A stretch of 64,000 nucleotides of DNA from Corynebacterium sp. HMSC04H06 (GCF_001815935.1 NZ_KV823416.1:17634-81633); one strand, 5' to 3'; shown: positions 18,448 through 27,656, counted from the first letter of the stretch. Translations and numbers: made by a program. Notes: generated by a model not told the origin, from the letters alone.

Positions 18448-19299
18448 CTAGCGATAGCGCGCCCAGGACACCTCCCGGATAATGCCCGAGTGCCAGTTCC
18501 ACACCCCGTTGGATGACATGGGCGCCGGCCGCGGCTGCGTCACCTGCTTGACCACCCGATTGAGATGGTAGTGCACACAGCTGCCGCTGTAGCGTAAGAC
18601 GGTGTACCCCGCCAGCGTGGCCTCGTTGGCCTTCCACCGGTCGCGGATAAAGGTATCGGGCGACTCCGCGGTGTGAAACTGGTAGCCGTCCACCTCGATG
18701 AGCATCTTCAGCTCCGGCAGGTAGAGGTCGAAGAAGTACTGCCCTACCAGCACGTTGGTCTCCACTCGGTGCCCGGCGTCCCGCAAGGCCCGCACGAGTT
18801 TGCGCTCGAGCGGGGAATCGCTGCCGATGGAGGCCCGGCCAATGAGGCCGCGAGCCCGCCGGCTCAGCCTTCGGCCGGAGTTGTGCTGCTCCAGCACGCT
18901 CTTCGCCTTTCTACCCTGGTAGGCCTGCTCCAGCAGCTCGATGGCCTCTTCGTCAGCGCAGTGGTCAATCGCCTGCGCGGGTATATGCACCCGCACCTGC
19001 TTAACCTGGAGTGCCGCCAGCCGCTGAGTGCGGTAGCCGGCCACGTACGCAGATCGCGGGAGCTTGCGCGGGGCCGCCAGGTGCAGCGGAAAGCTGAGCG
19101 GTTCGCCCAGGTAGATCTCGCGGGCGGTCGTCCCGGTGACCACCGCTTGCGGCCAGCGGCGCATGACTATCGCCAGCAGTTCCCCGGGCGTCGGCTCCCG
19201 CGTCAGGTACAGTCCCTTGGCAATCTTGATGTAAACTCCGGCCGCCGCGCGCCGCCACAGCGTCTTGGCGTCCACGCCGGACACGACGATGTCGTCCAT
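18448..19299 (-). CDS. wHTH-DUF559 protein (AbiEi-like N-terminus, Vsr-like nuclease fold)
   Basis: A 283-aa protein of the common actinobacterial type that joins an AbiEi-like winged helix (about residues 1-60: DAKTLWRRAAAGVYIKIAKG, then VVTGTTAREIYLG) to a C-terminal DUF559 domain. That domain has the PD-(D/E)xK-like core YFFDLYLPELKMLIEVDGYQFH, in which D, E and D would be the metal ligands, as in Vsr endonucleases, and ends NEATLAGYTVLRYSG. The start chosen is the ATG at 19299, with a G-rich Shine-Dalgarno sequence (AGGGGGG) about 10 nt upstream. Function is unproven. What makes it notable is the pair of matching palindromic elements 39 bp downstream and about 80 bp upstream. Confidence 0.8.
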   Translation of the reverse strand: MDDIVVSGVDAKTLWRRAAAGVYIKIAKGLYLTREPTPGELLAIVMRRWPQAVVTGTTAREIYLGEPLSFPLHLAAPRKLPRSAYVAGYRTQRLAALQVKQVRVHIPAQAIDHCADEEAIELLEQAYQGRKAKSVLEQHNSGRRLSRRARGLIGRASIGSDSPLERKLVRALRDAGHRVETNVLVGQYFFDLYLPELKMLIEVDGYQFHTAESPDTFIRDRWKANEATLAGYTVLRYSGSCVHYHLNRVVKQVTQPRPAPMSSNGVWNWHSGIIREVSWARYR

Positions 19300-19378
19300 A
19301 AAGTATTCCCCCCCTGCGCTACAGGCTAGCAGCGGAGGACTCGTCGCCGGGGCGCGCAAGAATCCTGCCGGGGCGCGC

Positions 19379-19443
19379 GAGAGTTCCGATCAATTTTTCG
19401 CGACGGGAGCACGCCTGCCGGCCACAACTTGCCCGGAACTCTC
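19379..19443. repeat. Palindromic element B, second copy upstream of the DUF559 gene
   Basis: GAGAGTTCCGATCAA (19379-19393) is identical to the left arm of element A. The right arm TTGCCCGGAACTCTC (19429-19443) matches 13 of 15 positions, and the loop is again 35 nt. Both loops begin with a T-run and end with AAC or CAAC, so the two copies are in the same orientation. Loop interiors otherwise differ. Confidence 0.88.
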
Positions 19444-19532
19444 GTTGCGTCCCGCTTGCCAGCCCTTACGCCCCCTGCACCCCTGCGTCCAGCCCCTTCC
19501 TCGTTGTTGACACGTCCACTACAATGGCGGGC

Positions 19533-20597
19533 ATGAAAGCCTTCGGATTCTTAAGCTTCGGACACTACGCATTCGGCAACCAACACGGCCCCTCGGCCAG
19601 CAAGGTCGCCCGCATCCACCTCGACCTCGCCCAGGCCGCGGACGAGCTGGGCGTGAACAATGCCTCCTTCCGCGTGCACCACTTCGTACCCCAAGCCTCC
19701 GCCCCGATGCCCCTGCTGGGCGCGGTGGCCGGCAGCACCAAGCGCATTGAGGTGGGCACCGGCGTTATCGACATGCGCTACGAAAACCCGCTCTACCTGG
19801 CCGAGGAGGCCGCCGCACTGGACCAGATCGCCGACGGGCGCGTCGCGCTGGGCATCTCCCGCGGCGCGCCGGAGGTCGCCGAGCGCGGCTGGGAGGCCTT
19901 CGGCTACCGCGCGCAGGCCCCCAACGGCGCCGACCTGGCGCGGGCGAACTTCGAGCGCTTCCTGGCAGGCATCGATGGCGCGGGCATGGCCACCGCCGCG
20001 CCCCTGGACCGCCAGTACCCGAACATGTTCCAGCCGGGCTCGCAACTGCCCGTCTTCCCGCACTCGCCTGGGCTGCGCCGCAATATCTTCTGGGGCTCGG
20101 GCACCTACCAGTCGGCGGAGCAGGCCGCCCGCGACGGGGTGAACCTGATGTCGTCCACCCTGGTCTCGGAGACCTCCGAGCACACCCTGGGCGAAATCCA
20201 GGCCGAGCAGATCCGCCGCTACCGCGCGGCCTGGGCCGCGGCGGGCCACGATTGGACCCCGCGCGTGAGCATCTCCCGGTCCATCTTCACCATCGTCGAC
20301 GGCGCCGACCACCAGCTGTTCGGCATGCAGGCCACCAGCCACGACCAGGTCGGCATCCTGCCGGACACGGGCGCGTCCACCTTCGGCCGCACCTACGCGG
20401 CGGAGCCGGACAAGCTCATCGCTCAGCTGCGCGAGGACCCAGCCATCGAGGCCGCCGACACCCTGCTGCTGACCATCCCGACCACCATGGGCCTGGAGAC
20501 CAACGTGAAGATCCTGGAGAACTTCGCGAAGCACGTCGCGCCGGAGCTGGGCTGGCAGCCCAACACGGAAGGCCCGGTCACCGGCTACGAGATCTAG
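19533..20597 (+). CDS. LLM-class flavin-dependent oxidoreductase
   Basis: Bacterial luciferase-like TIM-barrel protein of 354 aa that would use reduced FMN or F420. Family blocks are visible: FGFLSFGHYAFG at the N-terminus, LGAVAGSTKRIEVGTGVIDMRYENPLYLAEEAAALDQIADGRVALGISRG (residues about 65-115, the most conserved LLM core), and NIFWGSGTYQSAEQAARDGVNLMSS. The substrate is unknown. The ATG at 19533 is preferred over one at 19524 because TACAAT (19520-19525) lies 7 nt before it, implying a leaderless mRNA; the 19524 ATG overlaps the -10 itself. Confidence 0.88.
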   Translation: MKAFGFLSFGHYAFGNQHGPSASKVARIHLDLAQAADELGVNNASFRVHHFVPQASAPMPLLGAVAGSTKRIEVGTGVIDMRYENPLYLAEEAAALDQIADGRVALGISRGAPEVAERGWEAFGYRAQAPNGADLARANFERFLAGIDGAGMATAAPLDRQYPNMFQPGSQLPVFPHSPGLRRNIFWGSGTYQSAEQAARDGVNLMSSTLVSETSEHTLGEIQAEQIRRYRAAWAAAGHDWTPRVSISRSIFTIVDGADHQLFGMQATSHDQVGILPDTGASTFGRTYAAEPDKLIAQLREDPAIEAADTLLLTIPTTMGLETNVKILENFAKHVAPELGWQPNTEGPVTGYEI

Positions 20598-20642
20598 CCT
20601 GCCCGCGCCGGCCGGCCGCGCCGACCCAGTAGACTGAGGGGC

Positions 20643-21824
20643 ATGAATTCGCGTGTGGAGACCTACGGGCTAGCGGCTGCGTTTTCCCTGGAGGAAGCCG
20701 CGGAGCTTATCGAAGCCGGCCACCCGGACGCCGAGCGCCTCCACCGCGCGGTGCACGAGAACCTGTTTGTCGACGTGATCGAGTCGCGCCAGGTCTTCTC
20801 CTGGGACCAGCACCGCGTCCACGCGGACTTCCTGCCCGCGCTGGCCTGGCTGATGCGCTCCGTGCGCGTCGAACCGGGCGAGCTGGTCATCCCCGCCGCG
20901 GTCACGAAGCGGCTCGAGGACATGGCCCGCGCGCACCGCCGTCACGGCTTCCCCGCCGAACTCTATTCCACGCTGGCTAGCGCCTTTGGAAAGGCGCTGC
21001 GGGATGTGGGGGCGTCGACGACCATTTCGCGGCGGCTTTCCAGCGTCTTCACGCAGGTCTGCGAGGTGATGCGCGCGGCCCACCACGCCGCGGACGTCGC
21101 CGGCGTCCCACCGGCCTACGCGGGCCGCGTGGTGGCGGTGGACAAGCCCAACCGGGCGACCGCCATCGTGCACGTGGAAATCGGCACGGCCCTGGGCTGT
21201 GCACCCGGCCAGTCCGTGCCCGTGACCTCCTCCCTGTTGCCCGGCACCTGGCGGGAGATGACCCCAGCCGCCCCGGTGGATGCGACCGGACAGCTGGAGT
21301 TCCACCTGGCCGCGGCCGGCGATGCCTCCACCTCCCTCATCCGTTCCCACCCAGGGGATTGGTGGACGCTCGGCGCCCCGGCCCAGGATTTTCCCGCCGG
21401 GGCCGGCAACGCCGAAGTCCTGGTCAGCCGCAGTACCGGCTGGGCCGCGCACAAGGCCCACCTCCTGGCGCTGTGGACCGACGTCGCCGCGGGCAAGGTG
21501 CCCGAGCCCGCGCGCATCGATGTCATTCGCCTGGCAGAAAGCCCCGGCGCCTTCTACGACACCCATTTCCAGGAGAACTTCGCCGCGCTGGCGCCCTGGG
21601 TGCGCTTCCACCACCTGGCCGAAAGCCCGCGGGATCCGTGGCTGCTGAGCCCGGCGGATCCGGCGCAGTCACTCGACGTCGCGGTCACAGACGATGCCGC
21701 GGCGGCCATCACCGCCATCGCCGGCGGGCGGCCCACCCACGTGGTCGGCCCGGGCATCACGCGGCTAGCCAGCCGCGTCGGGGGCGAAGCCGCGGACTGG
21801 CAGCCGGCGGGTTTCCCGGCCTAG
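20643..21824 (+). CDS. Flavohemoprotein-like protein with degenerate cofactor motifs
   Basis: A 393-aa protein laid out as flavohemoglobin: a helical globin-like half (residues about 1-145) with MARAHRRHGFPAELY aligning to the proximal-His region of Hmp, then an FNR-like half (about 155-393) beginning YAGRVVAVDKPNRATAIVHVEI. The FAD motif RxYS of Hmp appears as WREMTPA, and the usual C-terminal NAD/FAD residues are not evident, so standard NO dioxygenase activity is doubtful. It follows the LLM gene on the same strand but has its own TAGACT -10 (20630-20635) 7 nt before the ATG. I recall a C. glutamicum gene annotated as a putative flavohemoprotein in this region. Confidence 0.65.
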   Translation: MNSRVETYGLAAAFSLEEAAELIEAGHPDAERLHRAVHENLFVDVIESRQVFSWDQHRVHADFLPALAWLMRSVRVEPGELVIPAAVTKRLEDMARAHRRHGFPAELYSTLASAFGKALRDVGASTTISRRLSSVFTQVCEVMRAAHHAADVAGVPPAYAGRVVAVDKPNRATAIVHVEIGTALGCAPGQSVPVTSSLLPGTWREMTPAAPVDATGQLEFHLAAAGDASTSLIRSHPGDWWTLGAPAQDFPAGAGNAEVLVSRSTGWAAHKAHLLALWTDVAAGKVPEPARIDVIRLAESPGAFYDTHFQENFAALAPWVRFHHLAESPRDPWLLSPADPAQSLDVAVTDDAAAAITAIAGGRPTHVVGPGITRLASRVGGEAADWQPAGFPA

Positions 21825-21836
21825 CCGCCGGCTGGC

Positions 21837-22652
21837 CTACGTCCGCGACTCCAGCACCGGCAGGGAGCGGCGCACCTCCGCGACCTCGTCGGCGTCAATG
21901 TTGGCGTAGATGGTTTCTTCCTCGTAGCCGGCCTCAGCCAAGCGCTTACCCTGCGGGTCCACGATGACCGAGTGGCCGATGCCCGTGGGCCCGGAGGGGT
22001 TGCCCGCCTCCTCGTTGCCGCCCGGGCGGGCCTGGCCGGCCGCGCACAGGTAGCTGGTCGAGTCCAGCGCGCGGGCGGCCGAGAGCAGGCGCCACTGCTC
22101 AAGTTTGCCCGGGCCGTCGGCCCAGCTGGTGGGCACGACGATGAGCTGCGCGCCGCACTGGGCCAGGGCACGGAACTGGTCCGGGAAGCGGATGTCGAAA
22201 CAGACAGCCACGCCGACGGTCCACTCGCCCACCTCGAAGGTCACGAGGTCGACGCCGGGGCGCACGGTGTCGGATTCGCGGTAGTCGAAGGCGTCGTAGG
22301 TGTGGATCTTGGCATAGCCGCGGTGGATATCCGGGCCGGTAATCAGCGCGGTGTTGTAGACGCGGTTGATGGTCTTGTCGCCTTTGACGTAGCTGTCGGC
22401 GGGGCTGAACATGCCAGCCACCACGGTCACGTTCAGCTCCTTAGCGAGCGCGTGCAGGCGCTGAGCAAATTCACCATCTAGGTCTTGGGCGCCCTCGTCG
22501 AGGCGGCCCGTGGCGAAGGCCTGCATGGTCGCCTCGGGCAGGACCACCAACTGCGCTCCCTCTGCCGCCGCTTTGCGTACCTGACCTTCGGCTTTGGCGA
22601 GGTTTTCCGCCCAGTCGGACCCGGTGGTTACCTGGACTGCTGCAATCTTCAT
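21837..22652 (-). CDS. Carbon-nitrogen hydrolase (nitrilase superfamily amidase)
   Basis: A 271-aa enzyme with the full Glu-Lys-Cys triad of the superfamily: VVLPEATM (Glu), HRGYAKIHTYDAF (Lys), and GVAVCFDIRFPDQFRAL (Cys). The pattern RFPDQFRAL plus a short chain resembles the Nit/omega-amidase branch, which hydrolyses deaminated glutathione or alpha-ketoglutaramate-type amides; the exact substrate is not deducible. The start ATG at 22652 lies 7 nt after TAATGT on the minus strand, so I use it rather than the GTG/ATG three codons upstream. It converges with the flavohemoprotein-like gene, the stops being 12 bp apart. Confidence 0.87.
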   Translation of the reverse strand: MKIAAVQVTTGSDWAENLAKAEGQVRKAAAEGAQLVVLPEATMQAFATGRLDEGAQDLDGEFAQRLHALAKELNVTVVAGMFSPADSYVKGDKTINRVYNTALITGPDIHRGYAKIHTYDAFDYRESDTVRPGVDLVTFEVGEWTVGVAVCFDIRFPDQFRALAQCGAQLIVVPTSWADGPGKLEQWRLLSAARALDSTSYLCAAGQARPGGNEEAGNPSGPTGIGHSVIVDPQGKRLAEAGYEEETIYANIDADEVAEVRRSLPVLESRT

Positions 22653-22756
22653 GGTCTCCACATTAGGGGGATATCCGCCGGGTTGCGAGAAAAATCCTGG
22701 CCCTCGATCCGTGACAGCCCTAGCGCCGGCGTGGACGAAGCCTTCAGACTAAAGGC

Positions 22757-23038
22757 ATGAACCAGTTAACTATTAGTAGCTCTGCCCGTGAACTAGTCCG
22801 CCGACAACTATCCGCCACCTACCCTTACCCGGCGCAAGAGACCTTCCCGCCGCTGGGGCGCTACGGCGCCCGGACGGCGGCGGCGCTCCACCGCGCACAC
22901 GCCGTCTGGAACGCCCGCACCGCCGGATGGGAGGCGCGCCGCCAGGAACAATTGACCGACCTCTCCCGCTTCCTCGACCACGCGGCAGGCATCGATGAGA
23001 TCCTAGCCTCCGCCTTCGAAGGTGGGCAGCACCGATGA
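22757..23038 (+). CDS. Small helical protein paired with DUF1023 hydrolase
   Basis: A 93-aa, all-helical-looking protein with no signal peptide or membrane segment, and no family that I recognise. It contains RAHAVWNARTAGWEARRQEQ in the middle and ends [11 protein letters not shown]. Its stop overlaps the start of the DUF1023 gene in an ATGA arrangement, so the two are translated together and probably act together. CAGACT ends 6 nt before the ATG, giving a possible leaderless start. The size and the pairing are reminiscent of WXG100-type partners, but the WxG turn is clearer in the downstream protein. Confidence 0.7.
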   Translation: MNQLTISSSARELVRRQLSATYPYPAQETFPPLGRYGARTAAALHRAHAVWNARTAGWEARRQEQLTDLSRFLDHAAGIDEILASAFEGGQHR

Positions 23039-24213
23039 CGACCTCGCTCGCTCTCCGCCGCGCCGCCGGGGCCCTGGACACGGCCAGCGGGACATTGAGC
23101 AAGCGCTCGGAACGCCTTACCCATGATGGGGCTGCGCTATTGTGGTCCGGCCTAAGTGGCGAAGCACCGCTGGTGGCCAGCCGAAACCTGCAGCACTACG
23201 CCCGGCAGCTCGATCCCGAAGCGCAGCAGATGCGGCTGGCCGCCGGACTCCTGCACACTTACGCGGAGCTCCACGCCCGCCTAGAAGACCTGGAAGGCCG
23301 CGCCGTCCTGGCGCTAGGCGGGGCCGCAGCGACGCCGCTATTAATTGCCCTGCGCGGCATCGGCGACGGGCTGGACTGGGCGTGCGCACGCAGCATCGAC
23401 GCGCTGTGCACGGGCACGCTGCCGGAACCGCCAAAGTGGCTGGGTGATTTCGAGGACTTGGGCGTCGATGCCATACATGAGCTCAACCTGGTAACCTCCT
23501 CCGAATTCGTCCAAGAGCTGGCCCGGGCTAACTCGGATATCCGGCTGCTGGAGGTCTCGGAAGGCCGGATGGTGGCAATCGTCCCACCGCCCGGGGAGCC
23601 GGTAGCAACCGAGCCGGCCAGCATCACCACCTTCATCGAAGGGGTGGGCTCGGCCGAGCCGGAGAAGTGGCAGCGCACCATCGACAGGACGCGGCAGATA
23701 GCCCAGGCCACGGGCGGGCCGGCCATCGCCTGGGCCGGTTACGCCGCCCCGCCCGGCCTCGCGCACGGGGTTCACGCAGAACCCGCCCAGCGCGCCGGCA
23801 GGGACCTGTCCCGCTTCCAGCGCTCGTTGCGGCAGCGCTACCCGGAGGCGCGGCAAACGGTGGTCGGCTACTCCTACGGCAGCGTCGTCGCCGGCTCCGC
23901 CGCCACCCAGCCGGAAGGCCTGGCGGCGGACGACCTGGTCCTGCTGGGCAGCCCCGGCGCGGTGGCCGAAAGCGCGCGGGACTATCGCCTGCACGGTGAC
24001 GACCCGCAGGTACATGCGCTAACAGCGAAAGGGGATCCGATCGACGCGGTCGCCTCACCGTGGGGCGGGATTCACGGCCCCGATCCCACCAGCCGTGGTT
24101 TCGGGGCGAGTCCCTGGCCCGACCCGGTTTACGGCGATCACGGTTCGTATTTCTCGGATCCGCGGTTCTTTTCACACCTCGGCGACATAGCCCGTGGGAA
24201 GGCAGGAGGTTAG
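23035..24213 (+). CDS. DUF1023 alpha/beta hydrolase with WXG100-like N-terminus
   Basis: A 392-aa protein. The C-terminal half has the alpha/beta-hydrolase nucleophile elbow [16 protein letters not shown] (GxSxG, Ser about residue 282) typical of DUF1023, followed by [16 protein letters not shown] and an acidic/His region ([18 protein letters not shown]). The N-terminal 110 residues are helical with a WSG turn ([18 protein letters not shown]) between two helices, which looks like a fused WXG100/ESX-type domain. The substrate is unknown and there is no classical signal peptide. It overlaps the 93-aa gene by 4 bp and converges with the aldehyde dehydrogenase gene by a 4-bp overlap. Confidence 0.8.
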   Translation: MTTSLALRRAAGALDTASGTLSKRSERLTHDGAALLWSGLSGEAPLVASRNLQHYARQLDPEAQQMRLAAGLLHTYAELHARLEDLEGRAVLALGGAAATPLLIALRGIGDGLDWACARSIDALCTGTLPEPPKWLGDFEDLGVDAIHELNLVTSSEFVQELARANSDIRLLEVSEGRMVAIVPPPGEPVATEPASITTFIEGVGSAEPEKWQRTIDRTRQIAQATGGPAIAWAGYAAPPGLAHGVHAEPAQRAGRDLSRFQRSLRQRYPEARQTVVGYSYGSVVAGSAATQPEGLAADDLVLLGSPGAVAESARDYRLHGDDPQVHALTAKGDPIDAVASPWGGIHGPDPTSRGFGASPWPDPVYGDHGSYFSDPRFFSHLGDIARGKAGG

Positions 24214-25730
24214 AACAGGCCAGTCGGTTTCTCGGAGTAGGACACGAGCATGTTCTTGGTCTCCTGGTAGTGATCCAGCATCATCAGGTGGTTCTCGCGG
24301 CCCAAGCCAGACTCCTTGTAACCGCCGAAGGCGGCGTGCGCCGGGTAGTTATGGTACTGGTTAATCCACACGCGACCAGCCTGGATGGCGCGGCCGGCGC
24401 GGTAGCAGATGTTGTGGCTGCGCGACCACACGCCGGAGCCCAGGCCGAAGTTGGTGTCGTTGGCGATCTGGATGGCTTCGTCGAAGTCCTTGAAAGTCGC
24501 CACGGACAGCACCGGGCCGAAGATCTCCTCCTGGAAGATGCGCATGTCGTTGGTGCCCTTGAAGACGGTCGGCTCGATGTAGTAGCCGTTTTCCAGGCCG
24601 TCGAGCTGGTTGACGTTACCGCCGATAAGGGTCTCGGCGCCTTCGTCCGGGCCGATCTTCAGGTACTCGGTGATCTTGTCCATCTGCTCCTGGGAGGCCT
24701 GCGCGCCCATCATGGTCTCAGTGTCGAGCGGGTGGCCGATCTTGATCTTCTTCACGCGCTCGATAGCCAGCTCCAGGAACTTGTCCGCGATGTCTTCGTG
24801 GACCAGAGCGCGCGACGGGCAGGTACAGACCTCACCCTGGTTCAGCGCGAACATGACGAAGCCCTCGACGCACTTTTCCAGGTAGGAGTCGTCCTCGTCC
24901 ATGATGTCTGGAAAGAAGATCGACGGGGACTTGCCGCCCAGCTCTAGGGTGACCGGGATGACCTTGTCCGCGGCGGTCTTGTTGATGATCTTGCCGACCG
25001 GGGTGGAGCCGGTAAACGCGATCTTGACGATCCGGTCGGAGCCCGACAGCGCAGCGCCAGCCTCGTCTCCCAGGCCGTTGACCACGTTGAGCACGCCTGC
25101 CGGCAGGATGTCTCCGATGAGGTCGAGGAGCAGGAGGATGGAGGCCGGAGTCTGCTCGGCGGGCTTGAGGACAATGCAGTTGCCGGCAGCCAGGGCCGGG
25201 GCGATCTTCCACGCGGCCATCAGGAGCGGGAAGTTCCACGGGATAATCTGGCCCACGACGCCGAGCGGCTCGTGAAAGTGGTAGGCCACGGTGTCTTCGT
25301 CCAGCTGGGAGATGCCGCCCTCTTGGGCGCGGATGGCGCCGGCGAAGTAGCGGAAGTGGTCCACAGCCAGCGGGATATCCGCGGCCAGGGTCTCCCGCAC
25401 AGCCTTGCCGTTTTCCCAGGTCTCGGCGACGGCGATCTTCTCCAGGTTTTCCTCAATGCGATCCGCGATGCGCAGCAAGACCAGGGAGCGCTCGGCTGGG
25501 GAGGTCTTGCCCCAGGTCTTGAAGGCCTTCTCGGCGGCATCGATAGCCAGGTTGATATCGGCTTCTTTGCCGCGGGCGACCTGACAGAAGACCTCGCCGG
25601 TCACGGGGGTGATGTTGTCCAGGTACTCGCCGTCGACCGGCGGGACCCACTGCCCGCCGATGTAGTTCTCGTAGCGCTCGCGGAAGTTAACGATTGCGTC
25701 CAGGGTGCCGGGGTTTGCGTACTGCGTCAT
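24210..25730 (-). CDS. NAD(P)-dependent aldehyde dehydrogenase
   Basis: A 506-aa ALDH-superfamily enzyme. Visible motifs are the coenzyme region [22 protein letters not shown], the glycine motif [12 protein letters not shown], the catalytic Glu in [14 protein letters not shown], and the nucleophile Cys in [14 protein letters not shown]. The C-terminus [18 protein letters not shown] closely resembles the AldB/acetaldehyde dehydrogenase group that oxidises acetaldehyde to acetate in ethanol catabolism; C. glutamicum carries ald just beyond hspR, as here. The symbol is left blank because the substrate group is inferred. A 312-bp gap with a terminator and a direct repeat separates it from hspR. 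Confidence 0.93.
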   Translation of the reverse strand: MTQYANPGTLDAIVNFRERYENYIGGQWVPPVDGEYLDNITPVTGEVFCQVARGKEADINLAIDAAEKAFKTWGKTSPAERSLVLLRIADRIEENLEKIAVAETWENGKAVRETLAADIPLAVDHFRYFAGAIRAQEGGISQLDEDTVAYHFHEPLGVVGQIIPWNFPLLMAAWKIAPALAAGNCIVLKPAEQTPASILLLLDLIGDILPAGVLNVVNGLGDEAGAALSGSDRIVKIAFTGSTPVGKIINKTAADKVIPVTLELGGKSPSIFFPDIMDEDDSYLEKCVEGFVMFALNQGEVCTCPSRALVHEDIADKFLELAIERVKKIKIGHPLDTETMMGAQASQEQMDKITEYLKIGPDEGAETLIGGNVNQLDGLENGYYIEPTVFKGTNDMRIFQEEIFGPVLSVATFKDFDEAIQIANDTNFGLGSGVWSRSHNICYRAGRAIQAGRVWINQYHNYPAHAAFGGYKESGLGRENHLMMLDHYQETKNMLVSYSEKPTGLF

Positions 25731-25906
25731 GGTGTGAAGTCCTTCAACTGTTAGTCGGCATCGAAAGTGGTTTATGTGAAGCCTTTCGCACTGAGCCGGC
25801 GTTAGTGAGCCCAGTCACGAAATCTTGCACGCCATCATATCCAGTTGGCCCGCCGACCGCTAGGGATATTCTTTTCCCCTGCCGAACCACCAGTTGAAAG
25901 AAACAA

Positions 25907-25938
25907 AATCCCTGCCCCGCAGTCGGGGAACAGGGATT
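25907..25938 (-). terminator. Intrinsic terminator of the hspR operon
   Basis: Minus strand: AATCCCTG, a two-base TT bulge, CCCCG, a 4-nt loop, CGGGG and CAGGGATT, followed by the U-rich TTTGTTTCTTTC. It is 105 bp beyond the hspR stop. The right half of the hairpin is part of the 45-bp direct repeat described separately. Confidence 0.75.
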
Positions 25939-26010
25939 GACGCGGCCGTGCACACCGCATACCGAAGTCGGGGAACAGGGATTGCCCCGGCCGTACACAC
26001 CGCATACCGC
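25921..26010. repeat. Two tandem 45-bp direct repeats between hspR and ald
   Basis: Units 25921-25965 and 25966-26010 begin AGTCGGGGAACAGGGATTG and end CACACCGCATACCG followed by A or C. They differ at about four positions. Each unit carries one arm of the terminator hairpin, so the terminator can form with either copy. The remainder of 25731-26042 contains no gene that I can support. Confidence 0.9.
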
Positions 26011-26042
26011 AGACGGCACGACCTAAACGGGGCTAAAAACGC

Positions 26043-26453
26043 CTATGCCGGGCGGTGCTTGCCACCGCGGCGCGGGGACCACATGACCACGGAGGTCGAG
26101 CGCGGCACGTGGACTAACTCTCCGCGCTGCGGCTGGCTGCTGCGCTTTTGTAATTCGGCGCGCAGCTGCGCGACCTCGTTTTCCAAGTCGTCGCGCTCGG
26201 CGGCCAGCTTGTCGCGCTCCTCGGTGAGCTCGATGATCGCCTTGATGCCGGCCAGGTTGACCCCGTCTTCTTGGGAGAGGTTCTGGATCTTGCGCAGCAT
26301 CGAGATATCCCGGTCCGAGTAGCGACGACCGCCGCCACTCGTGCGGGCCGGGGTGACCAGCCCCAAACGGTCGTAGGTACGCAGCGTCTGGGCGTGCATA
26401 CCGGACAGTTCCGCGGCTACGGAGATAACGTACATGCTAGAAAACTCGTTCAT
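26043..26453 (-). CDS. hspR: Heat-shock repressor HspR (MerR family)
   Basis: A 136-aa MerR-type regulator: an N-terminal winged helix (YVISVAAELSGMHAQTLRTYDRLGLVTPART, then GGRRYSDRDISMLRKIQ), then a coiled-coil dimer helix (LTEERDKLAAERDDLENEVAQL), and a basic tail. HspR binds HAIR sequences, using DnaK as co-repressor in the known actinobacterial systems, and represses dnaK and clpB; HAIR sites are found upstream of both genes in this window. It is the last gene of the dnaK-grpE-dnaJ-hspR operon, 12 bp after dnaJ. A second possible ATG lies six codons in. Confidence 0.95.
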   Translation of the reverse strand: MNEFSSMYVISVAAELSGMHAQTLRTYDRLGLVTPARTSGGGRRYSDRDISMLRKIQNLSQEDGVNLAGIKAIIELTEERDKLAAERDDLENEVAQLRAELQKRSSQPQRGELVHVPRSTSVVMWSPRRGGKHRPA

Positions 26454-26465
26454 AGCTATTCACCC

Positions 26466-27656
26466 CTAGTTCCGCGTGGTATCCCCGGCCCATCCGGCGC
26501 GGGGATTGAACCCGGAGTCCTTCTCCGCCTGGGCGTAGGAACGCAGCGCGCTCGAGGCGGCCGCGTCCAGGTTGTTCGGCACCTTCACTTGGACGATGAC
26601 CAGCAGGTCGCCGGCCTTGCCGCCCCGGGTCGGGATGCCGCGGTTGCGCACGCGCAGCGTCCGGCCGTCCGGCGTGCCCGCCGGGACCTTGACGCGCACC
26701 GGACTATCTAGGGTCGGCACCGTTATGGTGTCGCCCAACGCTAGTTCCGCGAAGGAGACCGGCACGGTGATTTCCAGGTCGTCGCCCTTGCGGCTAAAGA
26801 CCGCATCGGGTTTCACGTGCACGGATACGAACAGGTCGCCGGCCGGGGTGCCGTTGGGGCCGGCCTCGCCCTGGCCCGCCAGGCGCACCTTCTGACCGTC
26901 GATGACGCCCGCCGGGATGCGCACGGTGATAGAGCGGGTGCGGTGAACGGTACCGGTGCCATTGCAGGTCTGACACGGATCGGTGACGGTCTGCCCGGTG
27001 CTTCCGCAGTTCTGGCAGGGCGCAGAGAACCCGAAGCTCCCGCGGTTTTCCGAGCTAAAACCGGTACCGTTGCACTGCGTGCAGGTGGTGGTGTGCCCCG
27101 TCTTCGACCCCGATCCGTGGCAGGTGGTACACGGGGCCTCGCCGCTCAACTGCAGCGGGATGGTACTGCCCTTGGCGGCCTCGCGGAACTCGAGGGTTAT
27201 TTCCGTTTCGACGTCCGCCCCGCGCGTCGGCCGAGCTGCGTGGCCAGCACCACCGCCGCGGTTGAAAACGCCACTGAAGATATCCCCAAAACCACCGCTT
27301 CCAGTTTGTCCAGCGTTCCCGAAGAGGTCGGAGAGGTCGAAGTCTTGCGCTCCGTGCGTTTGGCGAAACCCGCCGGGAAATCCGGCGCCTCCTGCCCGGC
27401 CAAAACCGCCGCCCCTGCGCAGCATGGCCTTAAAGTCGTCGTACTCCTTGCGTTCTTTCTCGTCGGAAAGGACGTCGTACGCCTCGGCGGCTTTCTTAAA
27501 CTTCTCCAGCGCCTCCGGGTTGTCCGGGTTGGCGTCCGGGTGGTTTTCCCGGGCTAGCTTGCGGTAAGCGTGCTTAATCTCGCTAGCGCTCGCGGACGAG
27601 GAGACCCCCAGATCCGCGTAATAATCTTTGTCTGCCCATTCTGGTTTAGCGCTCAC
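26466..27656 (-). CDS. dnaJ: Co-chaperone DnaJ
   Basis: A 396-aa type I J-protein. It has a J-domain with [16 protein letters not shown] (HPD at about residues 38-40) and a Gly/Phe-rich linker ([16 protein letters not shown]). The zinc domain has four CxxCxGxG repeats ([32 protein letters not shown]); the third reads CGSTG instead of CxGxG but keeps both cysteines. Two C-terminal substrate-binding beta domains complete it. The protein stimulates DnaK ATPase and delivers substrates. An AAAGGAGGAG ribosome-binding site precedes the start. A hairpin with a U-tract lies between grpE and dnaJ, so dnaJ-hspR may be partly uncoupled from dnaK-grpE. Confidence 0.95.
   Translation of the reverse strand: MSAKPEWADKDYYADLGVSSSASASEIKHAYRKLARENHPDANPDNPEALEKFKKAAEAYDVLSDEKERKEYDDFKAMLRRGGGFGRAGGAGFPGGFRQTHGAQDFDLSDLFGNAGQTGSGGFGDIFSGVFNRGGGAGHAARPTRGADVETEITLEFREAAKGSTIPLQLSGEAPCTTCHGSGSKTGHTTTCTQCNGTGFSSENRGSFGFSAPCQNCGSTGQTVTDPCQTCNGTGTVHRTRSITVRIPAGVIDGQKVRLAGQGEAGPNGTPAGDLFVSVHVKPDAVFSRKGDDLEITVPVSFAELALGDTITVPTLDSPVRVKVPAGTPDGRTLRVRNRGIPTRGGKAGDLLVIVQVKVPNNLDAAASSALRSYAQAEKDSGFNPRAGWAGDTTRN

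Noticed and set aside
25921..26010. Possible CRISPR remnant
   Set aside because: Only two directly abutting 45-bp units, no spacers and no cas genes nearby.
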